From NCBI GenBank assembly GCA_965198285.1, contig OZ240251.1, positions 1,674,001-1,738,000 on the forward strand: a stretch of 64,000 nt of DNA. Reading direction: 5' to 3'. A program made the position numbers and the translations under genes. Below are positions 51,166 through 59,104 of this stretch, piece by piece (the first letter of the stretch is position 1; every line of letters begins with the position of its first letter). The DNA comes from UBA11872 sp965198285. GTDB taxonomy: Bacteria > Chloroflexota > UBA11872. Below the pieces are notes generated by a model. That model made no database searches and had not been told where the DNA came from. It saw only the letters and a program-made list of their open reading frames with translations.

Positions 51166-51402
51166 ATGCCGACCGTATGGCGCGACGGCCCATATCGGTT
51201 TTTCTTCTATGCCAGCGACCGCACGGAGCCGGAGCACGTGCACGTTGAGCGAGACAATCGCGTGGCCAAGTTCTGGCTGGCCCCGGTGCGGCTACAACAA
51301 AGCGGCGGGATGCGGCGCTGGGAGATACGTCGAATTGCGCGGATGATTGAGAAGAATCAGGCATTGCTCCTGGAGGCATGGCATGGGTATTTTGACGATT
51401 GA
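51166..51402 (+). CDS. DUF4160 protein
   Basis: A 78-residue protein: MPTVWRDGPYRFFFYASDR then EPEHVHVERD, which is the DUF4160 hallmark, and WEIRRIARMIEKNQALLLEAW. DUF4160 genes are almost always followed by DUF2442 genes, as here, and the pair is viewed as toxin-antitoxin-like. The start at 51166 follows the family; the frame is open upstream. The last 20 bases overlap the DUF2442 gene. Confidence 0.88.
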   Translation: MPTVWRDGPYRFFFYASDRTEPEHVHVERDNRVAKFWLAPVRLQQSGGMRRWEIRRIARMIEKNQALLLEAWHGYFDD

Positions 51403-51697
51403 CGTCAGTGTTCCCGCTGCCGAGAGCGTGGAGGTGACCGACGACACGCTGACGGCGGAGCTTTCCGATGGACGTTCGATTTCGGTTCCGCTGGCCTGGT
51501 ATCCGCGGTTGGTGCACGCAGCGCCGGACGAACGAGGCAAATGGCGTCTGATCGGCGACGGCGTAGGTATTCATTGGCCTGATCTTGACGAGGACATCAG
51601 CGTTGAAGGTTTGCTGGCCGGCCGGCCTTCGGGCGAGAGTCAGAGGTCATTGAGGCGGTGGCTTTCAGCCCGTAGAACGGCTCACCAGTCGACTTGA
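51383..51697 (+). CDS. DUF2442 protein
   Basis: A 104-residue protein: an N-terminal strand, SVEVTDDTLTAELSDGRSIS, VPLAWYPRLVHA and WRLIGDGVGIHWPDLDEDIS, then VEGLLAGRP, the full DUF2442 fold thought to bind DNA. ATG 51383 overlaps the end of the DUF4160 gene. Together they form a probable autoregulated pair; biochemical activity is not established for either family. Confidence 0.88.
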   Translation: MGILTIDVSVPAAESVEVTDDTLTAELSDGRSISVPLAWYPRLVHAAPDERGKWRLIGDGVGIHWPDLDEDISVEGLLAGRPSGESQRSLRRWLSARRTAHQST

Positions 51698-51837
51698 GCC
51701 CAGGCTCACCGATGAGGTGGGCGCGTGGCTTACGGCGGTGATCGGCGGCTGGTGGGACGTCGAGGCTTGTCACTGATTCCACTGGCGCTGACCCGTGACC
51801 GCGGTGCGTGCCTGCCCAGTTGTCTATATGCGGCGGA

Positions 51838-52158
51838 TCACTTCCACTCGTCGTCGGGGGGCCAGATGTTGGTGGCGCCGAGGCCGGCGCCCTGGAGGCC
51901 TGAGTCTTCGGTCCAGTCGGCGGTGGCGTCGCGCCACTTGATGAAGTGGGGGGCCTGGGTGTGGGCCTTGAAGGCGTCTTCGTCGACGTAGATCTCGTAC
52001 AGCCAGATGCGATTCGGGTCGTTGGCGTCCTGAATGACGTCGAAGCGGAGACAGCCGGGCTCGTCGTTCACTGAGCCGCGGGCGTCGCCGATCATTTCTT
52101 CGATGAAGCGGTCCTTGTAGCCGTCTTTGATCTGGATGGGGGCGACGATGACGAACAT
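51838..52158 (-). CDS. Antibiotic-biosynthesis-monooxygenase-fold protein (YgiN-like)
   Basis: A 106-residue ferredoxin-like-fold protein: MFVIVAPIQIKDGYKDRFIE, EPGCLRFDVIQDANDPNRIW, LYEIYVDEDAFKAHTQAPHF. This is the ABM/quinol-monooxygenase family, which uses no cofactor on polyphenols or quinones; many members have unknown substrates. ATG 52158 has AGGAG six bases upstream. It is on the opposite strand from its neighbours, with 275 bases without a gene upstream. Confidence 0.88.
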   Translation of the reverse strand: MFVIVAPIQIKDGYKDRFIEEMIGDARGSVNDEPGCLRFDVIQDANDPNRIWLYEIYVDEDAFKAHTQAPHFIKWRDATADWTEDSGLQGAGLGATNIWPPDDEWK

Positions 52159-52433
52159 GGGGGGCTCCTATTTGCGGGACGCGGCACGGGGCCGTGAGCG
52201 AATCGTACAAGCAGTGGTTCGTTGTCTGTGGTTGGTGACGAGGGGCCGGGCCGGAGGGTTGTGCGCTGTCCAGGGTATGGGCGGCCTGGAGTAGGATTTG
52301 AGAGGCGAAGGTCTCGGAACTGCGGGGCGGATGCAGTAGCCGGGATACGGGCGGCTCGTGCCAACTGTGTCGGAACTCAGGCGGCGCCGGGACACCGTTC
52401 CAAAGCACCGGCCTCGTAAGGAGCGCAGACGCC

Positions 52434-52796
52434 GTGGGCGTAACGTACGTGACCGCCGTGGTGCGGAATCCGGCCGAGCCGGAGCGAAGCTGGGAAGGGT
52501 TGTTCCTGGTGGACACCGGGGCCATCGATTCCCTGGTTCCCAGGACATGCCTGGAAGCCATCGGGCTCGGGCCCAAAGGGCAGCGGATCTATGGGCTGGC
52601 CGACGGTAGCGAGGTGCGCATGGACATCACGACTGGGGACATCGAGTTCATGGGCGAGGTGGTGGGTTCGACGATCGTGATCGGCGACGCTGACGCCGAG
52701 CCGCTGCTGGGTGTGACGGCGCTGGAGTCGGTGGGGATCGAGGTGGATCCGCGAAATCAGCAACTCAAGCGGTTGCCGAGCGTGCGGCTGAAGTAA
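52434..52796 (+). CDS. Single-domain clan AA aspartic protease (AF_0612-like)
   Basis: A 120-residue retropepsin-like protein: NPAEPERSWEGLFLVDTGA with the catalytic DTG, then IDSLVPRTCLEAIGL, GSEVRMDITTGDIEFMGEVV and LLGVTALESVGIEVDP (the hydrophobic-hydrophobic-Gly flap element). It should act as a homodimer. GTG 52434 has GGAG about ten bases upstream. A DUF2283 gene follows within 81 bases. Substrates of this bacterial family are unknown. Confidence 0.85.
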   Translation: MGVTYVTAVVRNPAEPERSWEGLFLVDTGAIDSLVPRTCLEAIGLGPKGQRIYGLADGSEVRMDITTGDIEFMGEVVGSTIVIGDADAEPLLGVTALESVGIEVDPRNQQLKRLPSVRLK

Positions 52797-52877
52797 CGGG
52801 AGGTGGCTCGTGGTTCGTGGGACGGCGCAGCAGGCTGCTGATCGCCCGTCAGTTGAACGGTATGGGCGTGACAGCCG

Positions 52878-53096
52878 ATGAGACTTCACTACTACCCGGA
52901 GACCGATAGCCTCTACGTTGAGTTCAAGGACGGGCCAGGCATCGAGACTCGCGAGGTGACGGACGGGCTTAACGTCGATCTTGATGCTCGCGGCGAAGTC
53001 GTGGGATTCGACATCGACCATGCGTCGAAGCGACTTGACCTTTCGACGTTGGAAACCGAGGCGCTACCGCTGCGCGCAACCAGGTCGGTCGCCTGA
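52878..53096 (+). CDS. DUF2283 protein
   Basis: A 72-residue protein reading MRLHYYPETDSLYVEF, then GIETREVTDGLNVDLDARGE and VVGFDIDHASKRLDLS, the whole DUF2283 motif. These small proteins commonly sit next to DUF4258 toxins and are taken as antitoxins; no toxin is adjacent here. It may be a lone survivor of a pair in this accessory region. Confidence 0.88.
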   Translation: MRLHYYPETDSLYVEFKDGPGIETREVTDGLNVDLDARGEVVGFDIDHASKRLDLSTLETEALPLRATRSVA

Positions 53097-53186
53097 CGGC
53101 AGGGGCGCGGCCAGCGCGACAGGACAGGTAATCGGCGCTGGCACTTTTGCGCCGCGGGCAGCCCGTAGTTTGCCTACACCGTGAGG

Positions 53187-54710
53187 TTAGCGGGAGCGGT
53201 GTTGGTAGTTGGGGGATTCTTTGACGAGGACGACGTCGTGGGGGTGGCCTTCGTCGACGCCGGCGTGGGTGACGCGGACGAAGCGGGCCTTGGTTTGCAT
53301 GGCGTGGATGTCGGGGGCGCCGACGTAGCCCATGGATGAGCAGAGGCCGCCGACGAGCTGGTCGATAAGACCGGCGGTGGGGCCGCGGTACGGAGTCTGG
53401 GCTTCGACGCCTTCGGCGACGAGTTTGGCGGCGTCTTCGACCGCATGCTGGCCGTAGCGGTCGCGGGTGGCGAGGCGTCGATCCACCATGGCGCCGATGG
53501 AACCCATGCCGCGATATTCCTTGAAGCGTTCGCCCTGCCGATACACGATTTCGCCGGGGCTGGCGTCAGTACCGGCCAGCAGGTTGCCGATCATGACGGC
53601 GGAGGCGCCGGCGGCGACGGCCTTGGCGACGTCGCCCGAATAACGAATGCCGCCATCGGCGACGAGCTGGACGCCGTGTTCGGCGCAGGGGTCGGCGCAG
53701 TCGAGGATGGCGGTGAGCTGGGGTACGCCGACTCCGGCGACGATGCGCGTGGTGCAGATGGCGGCGGGTCCGATGCCGACCTTGACGGCGTCAGCGCCGG
53801 CCTGGATGAGGGCGCTGGCGCCGCCGGCGGTGGCGACGTTGCCGGCGATAACTTCGATGTCCAGGTTGTCCTTGACACGGCGAACCATGTCGAGGACGGC
53901 GGAGTGGTGGCCGTGGGCGGAGTCGACGACGAGGACATCGACGCCAGCGTGGGTGAGTTCGCGGGCGCGGTCGAAGGCCTCGTTCTGGACGCCGACGGCG
54001 GCGGCGACGACGAGACGGCCCTTGTCGTCGTAGACGGCGTTGGGGAATTGCTGTCGCTTGGCGATGTCTTTGACGGTGATGAGGCCGCGAAGGATGCCCT
54101 GGTTGTCGACCACGGGCAGTTTTTCGATGCGGTGTTCGTGGAGGCGGTGCTGGGCTTGCTGGAGGGTGGTGCCGACGGGGGCGGTGACGAGGCCTTTGCT
54201 GGTCATGAGGTCGGCGACGGTGCGGGCCTGGTCGTGGGTGAAGCGCATGTCGCGGTTGGTGAGGATGCCGACGAGGCGTCCGTTCTCATCGGTAATGGGG
54301 ACGCCGGAGATGCGGTAGCGGGCCATGACGGCGTTGGCTTCGGCGAGGGTGGCGGTGGGGGGCAGGGTGACGGGGTCGACGATCATGCCGGACTGGGAGC
54401 GCTTGACTTTGTCGATTTCGCCGACCTGGTCGTCGATGGTGAGGTTGCGGTGAATGACGCCGATGCCGCCGGCGCGGGCCATGGCGATGGCCATGGAGGC
54501 CTCGGTGACGGTGTCCATGGCGGAGGACACGAGGGGCACGTTGAGGGTGAGGCGGGGCGTAATGCGGGTGTGGGTGGCGACCTGGGTGGGCAGGACGTCG
54601 GAACGGCCGGGGACGAGGAGCACGTCGTCGTAGGTGAGGCCTTCGACGATGCTGCGGGTGGATGTGACGGACTGCTCTTCGATGCGAACCGGGTTTGGAT
54701 CAAGCGACAC
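53187..54710 (-). CDS. guaB: Inosine-5'-monophosphate dehydrogenase
   Basis: A 507-residue IMPDH that makes XMP from IMP, the committed step to GMP. LTYDDVLLVPGRSDVLPTQV starts the barrel; two CBS domains lie at about 95-210; the catalytic Cys is in GPAAICTTRIVAGVG, where most enzymes have GPGSICTTR. YRGMGSIGAM and the Arg/Tyr flap are present. GTG 54710 has GGGAGG eight bases upstream and is preferred to ATG 54749. A terminator-like hairpin lies just upstream in the leader. Confidence 0.95.
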   Translation of the reverse strand: MSLDPNPVRIEEQSVTSTRSIVEGLTYDDVLLVPGRSDVLPTQVATHTRITPRLTLNVPLVSSAMDTVTEASMAIAMARAGGIGVIHRNLTIDDQVGEIDKVKRSQSGMIVDPVTLPPTATLAEANAVMARYRISGVPITDENGRLVGILTNRDMRFTHDQARTVADLMTSKGLVTAPVGTTLQQAQHRLHEHRIEKLPVVDNQGILRGLITVKDIAKRQQFPNAVYDDKGRLVVAAAVGVQNEAFDRARELTHAGVDVLVVDSAHGHHSAVLDMVRRVKDNLDIEVIAGNVATAGGASALIQAGADAVKVGIGPAAICTTRIVAGVGVPQLTAILDCADPCAEHGVQLVADGGIRYSGDVAKAVAAGASAVMIGNLLAGTDASPGEIVYRQGERFKEYRGMGSIGAMVDRRLATRDRYGQHAVEDAAKLVAEGVEAQTPYRGPTAGLIDQLVGGLCSSMGYVGAPDIHAMQTKARFVRVTHAGVDEGHPHDVVLVKESPNYQHRSR

Positions 54711-55141
54711 GCAAGCGCCTCCCTGCGACATGGGTTGAGCCGGGCCCACAAAAAAGACCCCGCGCCAGGTGGGCCGGGGTCGCTACGCGGGAGGGCGGCG
54801 CGCAGCCGGGGCCGGGTGCTGGAGACACCCGCCGGCGACGTGGATCACCTCTCCTCATCGTGTGGATATGGTACACGCTCGGACGGATGTCAGCGGCACC
54901 GGACGTTGACATTGATATTGATGAAGCCATGAACGCTCGGTGCCACGCCGAAGCTATGCAGGTCGCTCAGCAGGAATACGCGCCAACCGACGGCATGACA
55001 CCTTAGGCTGTGCGTTCAAAACGAAAGGGTGGTGGCCCAACACCACAGCCGCCAACTCCCCCAATACCACCACCACCGCCCGGCCCCTAGCCCCCAAAGT
55101 CAAAGTAGGTCACTACCTGAGCTACGCACCACACCACCACG
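54711..55141 (-). promoter_or_regulatory. guaB leader region
   Basis: No gene is supportable in these 430 bases. On the minus strand CTGACA (about 54895) and CATATC, 17 bases apart, could be the guaB promoter. The transcript would then run about 150 bases, through a GGGTG/CACCC hairpin and the intrinsic terminator at 54750-54781, before the guaB Shine-Dalgarno. The far part (54960-55141) is plain low-complexity sequence. Confidence 0.45.
54750..54781 (-). terminator. Intrinsic terminator inside the guaB leader
   Basis: On the minus strand GACCCCG-GCC pairs with GGC-G-CGGGGTC (10 base pairs, one bulge, loop CACCT) and is followed at once by six T. It points in the guaB direction and lies about 40 bases upstream of the guaB start, so it would end guaB transcripts unless disabled. 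GGCCCAC in its loop side can also pair with GTGGGCC just after the T-run, giving a mutually exclusive fold. Confidence 0.75.
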
Positions 55142-56701
55142 TCAGGCGTGCGCCAGGCGGCGTGGCAGGCGATTGTCCGTGAGCACGAGACGATCCAGGA
55201 GCAGCGCTTGCAGGTCGCGCCGCAGGCCGGCGTAATGCGGCTGCCACCAGAGATTGTGCAACTGCCCTGGATCCTGCTGCGTGTCGAATAGCTCCCCATA
55301 CGGCTGGCCCGGATATACCGTCAGCTGGTGGCGGTTCGTCACCGCAGTACGTAGCCGCAGCCCCAGGTAGTCCTCGTCGTTCTCCACTACCACCGCTGGC
55401 TGGACCGACGTCACCCGTCCCTCCAGCAAGGGAGTCAGGACCTGCCCCGGCCACGGCGGCAGCATGGCCGGCGCCACCGGGACCGGGGGCACCGTGCCCT
55501 CCGGAACCGGCACGCCAGCGAGGTCCAGGACCGTCGGCGCCACGTCGAGCAGGCTCACGAGCGCGTCACTTTGCACACCGGCCGGAAAACGACCGGGCCA
55601 GCTCCAGATCAAAGGGACGCGCAGGATCCCGTCGAAATGAAACGGGCCTTTGTTCAGCAGCCAATGATCGCCCAGCATGTCGCCGTGGTCCGCCAGGAAC
55701 ACGACGACGGTGTTGTCTCGCAATCCCAGGCGGTCGACCGCCGCCATCACCCGGCCAACCTGCTCGTCCACAAAGCTGACCATCCCGTAGGTCAAAGCGG
55801 TAATCTCGCGCAGTTCGTCGTCTGGGATGTTCGTCGGCGCTACTCGGCCGCTTGTCGGCAGCCCCTCGGCATATGCCTGCCGGAAGTGCGGCGCCAGCTC
55901 ATCCAGTTCGCCGACGCGGCGCGTAGGTGGTGGCACGTCGTCTGGCGCGTAGGCGGATTCCCAGGGGCGCGGCGGGCAGTAGGGATGGTGTGGATCGGGA
56001 AATGAGCACCAGGCCACGAAGGGGTGTTCGTTTCTGGCGTCCGCAGCCGCGGACTCGAGGAATGCAATCGTGCGGTCGGCGCACCAGGTGTTGTAGTGCA
56101 ACTCCGCCGGCAGCGCCATCGTCCAAGCGTGCTCGGCGCCGGTCCGTGGTGGTTGCCCGGCGGATGGGTGCAGTAGCCGCTCCGCGCCGGGGTGCTCGGT
56201 CCGGAGCCACTGCAGATAGTGACCGTAGATACCTCCGCCATGGCCGCCCGTGAAATCGGCTGTCTCCAGCCCGTAATACGGCGACGGTAGGTCAGTAATC
56301 CGTCCACTACGCCACAGGTCACGGGCCTCCGGGAAGTCCGCCGGATCAACGTCTGCCTCCGAAGCACCAGTCGGCAGCCCATACACCCGCAGATGAATCT
56401 TGCCCACGCTGTGCGTGCGATAGCCGGACCGCCGCAGCGCCTCCGTGAACGTCGGAATACCGGGATCGAGGTCAACCCCGTTGGTGCGTACCCCGTGACC
56501 GCGCGGCGTCAGCCCGGTATGAAGCGTAGACCGCGACGGCATGCACAGCGGATTGGCCACGTAGGCCCGCTGGCAGTGGATGCCGCTAGCAGCCAACGCG
56601 TCGAGGTGCGGTGTCCGCAGAACGGGATGACCGGCGCAACCGAGATGATCGGCGCGCTGCTGGTCGGTCATCAAGAAGAGGAAGTTAGGCCGTGCAGCCA
56701 T
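55142..56701 (-). CDS. Type I sulfatase (formylglycine-dependent)
   Basis: A 519-residue sulfatase. FLFLMTDQQRADHLGC is the N-terminal metal site, and C53-M-P-S-R57 in NPLCMPSRSTLHTG is the formylglycine signature. VFLADHGDMLGDHWLLNKGP carries the second metal site. A final domain holds the family's C-terminal elements. I start at ATG 56701; upstream the frame runs through a decayed racemase fragment. It hydrolyses sulfate esters, probably of polysaccharides or small carbohydrates; no anaerobic maturase is adjacent, so maturation must come from elsewhere. No signal peptide is visible, which suggests a cytoplasmic enzyme. Confidence 0.93.
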   Translation of the reverse strand: MAARPNFLFLMTDQQRADHLGCAGHPVLRTPHLDALAASGIHCQRAYVANPLCMPSRSTLHTGLTPRGHGVRTNGVDLDPGIPTFTEALRRSGYRTHSVGKIHLRVYGLPTGASEADVDPADFPEARDLWRSGRITDLPSPYYGLETADFTGGHGGGIYGHYLQWLRTEHPGAERLLHPSAGQPPRTGAEHAWTMALPAELHYNTWCADRTIAFLESAAADARNEHPFVAWCSFPDPHHPYCPPRPWESAYAPDDVPPPTRRVGELDELAPHFRQAYAEGLPTSGRVAPTNIPDDELREITALTYGMVSFVDEQVGRVMAAVDRLGLRDNTVVVFLADHGDMLGDHWLLNKGPFHFDGILRVPLIWSWPGRFPAGVQSDALVSLLDVAPTVLDLAGVPVPEGTVPPVPVAPAMLPPWPGQVLTPLLEGRVTSVQPAVVVENDEDYLGLRLRTAVTNRHQLTVYPGQPYGELFDTQQDPGQLHNLWWQPHYAGLRRDLQALLLDRLVLTDNRLPRRLAHA

Positions 56702-56723
56702 TGCCGACGCCCGCTCCCCGGCT

Positions 56724-56942
56724 CTAAGCAACGCGCTCGGTGCGCTGCGCGACGATCTCCGGATCGAGATCGAATCCCAGCCCCGGCCCGGCAGGCATGT
56801 ACAGAATGCCGTCCCGCACTTGCAGTGGATTCCGCACGATTGGATCGCGGTCGAGGTCCGCGTTGTTCTCGTGAAAAGTGGTGTTCTTGATAGCGCCGTA
56901 GAGGTTGGCGTGGGCAATGCCCCAGTTGAAGCCGAGCGCCGC
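56724..56942 (-). pseudogene. C-terminal remnant of an enolase-superfamily enzyme, in frame after the full gene
   Basis: Directly after the TGA of the next enolase-superfamily gene, and in the same frame, 72 codons read ALGFNWGIAHANLYGAIKNT, TFHENNADLDRDPIV, then AGPGLGFDLDPEIVAQ and a TAG. The pattern (HAN-YGA-KNTTF-E, then P-GPGLGF) is the C terminus of a mandelate racemase/muconate lactonizing enzyme paralog. There is no start codon or N-terminal part, so a deletion between tandem paralogs probably left it behind. Confidence 0.8.
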
Positions 56943-58079
56943 TCAATACTCCTCAACCAGGTGGCGCCGGAATTGCTTCATGTCCCACTCGATACCAAAC
57001 CCGGGACCGTCGGGCGGCGCAATATGGCCATCCTTGACCGGCGGGGCATTCATCGCGCCCAACTCTTCCGCCTGCTTGGCCAACCCTAGGCCGTCACCGC
57101 CGACCTCGTGAAAGGTCGTGTTGGTAATCGCCATCTGCAGGTGAGCATTGACCGCTCCAAAGAGGCCGCCATGCCCGTTCAGTTCGATATTCGCGCCGTA
57201 GCACTGCGCAAAGTTGGCGCTCTTCATCGTCTGGGTCACGCCATGCATCCCGGTCGCGCGGATTAGATCCGTCGCCTTCAGCAACAGCCGCTGACACGAT
57301 CCTTCCATGTCGGCTTGCATCGGTTCGTGACCCATCACGGGCATGGTCAATGCCGCGCAAAGCTCCTGCAACTGGAGGATGTTCTCCTCGTGGATCGGCT
57401 CTTCCAGCCAGACGTAATCCAATTCCTCCATCAGCCGCCCGATCATGATCGCTTCTTCGAGCGTATACGAGCGGACCGGATCGTTGATGAGGTCATAGTC
57501 CGGTCCAACATGCTCCCGCAGCCCCCGGATGATCGGCACATCCGCCTTGCCGCCTTTGTAGCTGTGAATCTTGTAGGCAAAGATGCCCGCATTCTCGCGG
57601 CCCGCCTCGATGTGCCGCTTGTAGCCATCAAGGTCAGTGTCGCCGCCCATCAGATAGACGGCAATACGGTCACGCACCTTGCCCAACAGGTTGTAGACCG
57701 GCTGGTTGGTCGCCTGTCCCGCGATGTCCCACAGGCAGTGGTCGAAAGCGGCCGACCACGCATAGGGACGATACAGCCAACGCCGCGCCACCTCGAACTT
57801 CTGGAAGAAGTGCTCGCGGCGGAACGGATCCTCGCCAATGGCCATCCCCCGCAAGAGATCAACCATGTCCTTCGCTTGGTCCACGCCTTGCGTGCACTGG
57901 GCAATGCTCTCGATCCCGTCATCGGTACGGACAATGAGAAATGGATGATGCTCCGTCCGGGAGGTCGGGAACCCTTTGTGGGTGTATTGAATACGGCGCA
58001 GACCCGGCACCTCGACCAGCCGATGCTCCACGCCACCGGGCCGCTCGAGGATACTGAGCTTGATTTCCGTGATCTTCAT
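56943..58079 (-). CDS. Mandelate racemase/enolase-superfamily enzyme
   Basis: A 378-residue enolase-superfamily protein. FAYKIHSYKGGKADV carries the barrel lysine region; metal ligands are in DLINDPVRS (Asp), YVWLEEPIHEEN (Glu) and VMGHEPMQAD (Glu). The catalytic region RATGMHGVTQTMKSANFAQC is followed by GANIELNGHGG. Such enzymes abstract the proton next to a carboxylate, as racemases, dehydratases or lactonizing enzymes on sugar acids. It is flanked by truncated paralogs on both sides and lies just upstream of the sulfatase, so this looks like a carbohydrate-acid catabolic cluster. Confidence 0.9.
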   Translation of the reverse strand: MKITEIKLSILERPGGVEHRLVEVPGLRRIQYTHKGFPTSRTEHHPFLIVRTDDGIESIAQCTQGVDQAKDMVDLLRGMAIGEDPFRREHFFQKFEVARRWLYRPYAWSAAFDHCLWDIAGQATNQPVYNLLGKVRDRIAVYLMGGDTDLDGYKRHIEAGRENAGIFAYKIHSYKGGKADVPIIRGLREHVGPDYDLINDPVRSYTLEEAIMIGRLMEELDYVWLEEPIHEENILQLQELCAALTMPVMGHEPMQADMEGSCQRLLLKATDLIRATGMHGVTQTMKSANFAQCYGANIELNGHGGLFGAVNAHLQMAITNTTFHEVGGDGLGLAKQAEELGAMNAPPVKDGHIAPPDGPGFGIEWDMKQFRRHLVEEY

Positions 58080-58160
58080 GGCACTCTCCTCATTTTTCTC
58101 GCAGGGTCGGCACCGCGCCGATCGTCATGCCTTTACCGGCGGAAACCCTCTCCCCCTACG

Positions 58161-58649
58161 CTAGCTCCCGGCCCGCGCCACCTCCGCGGCCGACACGACA
58201 CGCTCGGTACGCGCCTGAACGCGGTCCCAGTCCGACTCAAAACCTAGGCCCGGCTGCGTCGGCATGTGCATGTGGCCGTCCACGACCGGCAGGTGGTTGG
58301 TCACGATCGGATCGGGCGTCCGCTCCCAATGCTCGCAAAAGGTCGTGTTGTGGATCGCGCCGTAGCAGTTGGCATGCGCGAAGTACCAGCACACGCCCCC
58401 GGACGTAATCTCGATCTTCATCCCGAACGCCTCGGCCAGCCGTGCCAGGTTGAGCACGTCGGTAATGCCCCCGCGCCACGTAATGCTCGCACGGATGATG
58501 TCGCAGGCCTGCATAGTGACGACCTGCGCCGTGGACCAGATGCTACCGGGCAGGTACTCGGTAGCCAGGATGGGAATGTCTAGCTCGCCCGCTAGCCGCT
58601 GCAGTCCGCGATACTCGTAGGCCGACAGCGGCTGGCGCAGGGTCCTGGG
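58161..58649 (-). pseudogene. C-terminal half of another enolase-superfamily enzyme
   Basis: 162 codons from about 58649 read QPLSAYEYRGLQRLAGELDI, then ILATEYLPGS, IIRASITWRGGITDVLNLAR, KIEITSGG and the HANCYGAIHNTTF tail, i.e. the barrel from the third metal-ligand region (A-T-E) to the C terminus. The N-terminal 200 residues are missing, and an in-frame TGA stands at 58650-58652 where unrelated sequence begins. An ATG at 58514 gives a 117-residue frame, but no complete enzyme. Confidence 0.8.
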
Positions 58650-58969
58650 TCAGTTTGAGGTGTCAGCAGCGAAGCTCTCTCCGACAGAGGGAGGCGCACA
58701 GGGGATCGAGTTGGCGCGTGGGGCCTCGACCGGAAGACGCCCGAATCCCTCGACAGGCTCGGGACAGGTTCTGCCTCTCCCCTCGGATCGGGGGAAGATT
58801 GGCATCCCCACAGATCAGTTCTAAACTCTCACAGTTGCTCTTCGAGAGAGCGGCAGAGAGTCGACGAGTCACTCCGCGGAATGGTGTCTGATCAAAGTGA
58901 TCCACCACCTGGCGCAGGATTTGATGGATAGAATGGTGCCTGGCCGAACGTGTGTCGCGTGCGGCTTGT
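58650..58969. other. Gene-free insert next to the truncated racemase
   Basis: No gene seen. The two borders carry short related sequences in opposite orientation: GTCAGTTTGAGGTGTCAG at the left and, on the minus strand at the right (about 58890-58912), ATCACTTTGATCAGACACC. A copy of the TCGACAGGCTCGGGACAGG repeat lies at about 58752. It may be a small non-autonomous mobile element that removed the front of the adjacent gene. Confidence 0.4.
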
Positions 58970-58970
58970 G

Positions 58971-59044
58971 GTGGGCGTAGCTCAAACGGTTAGAGCGTCT
59001 GGTTGTGGCCCAGAAGGCTGGGGGTTCAAGTCCCCTCGCTCACC
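58971..59044 (+). tRNA. tRNA-His(GTG)
   Basis: Cloverleaf: acceptor GTGGGCG/CGCTCAC (seven pairs), D stem GCTC/GAGC, anticodon stem TCTGG/CCAGA with loop TTGTGGC (anticodon GTG), T stem GGGGG/CCCCT with loop TTCAAGT. The base before position 1 is G and the discriminator is C, giving the G-1:C73 pair required by histidyl-tRNA synthetase. CCA is not encoded. Confidence 0.95.
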
Positions 59045-59104
59045 CCCGGGACGAAGGATTGAGGTAAGAGAATTGAGAAGTGAGAAAAGAGAAGCCAGGA
59101 GTCG

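Noticed and set aside
54750..54870. T-box or known purine riboswitch in front of guaB
   Set aside because: I found neither the conserved T-box sequence nor the purine aptamer core; only a hairpin plus terminator can be supported.
54890..55006. A small divergent protein (start near 54888)
   Set aside because: About 39 residues rich in Asp and Ala with no recognisable family and no clear ribosome site; left out of the gene list.
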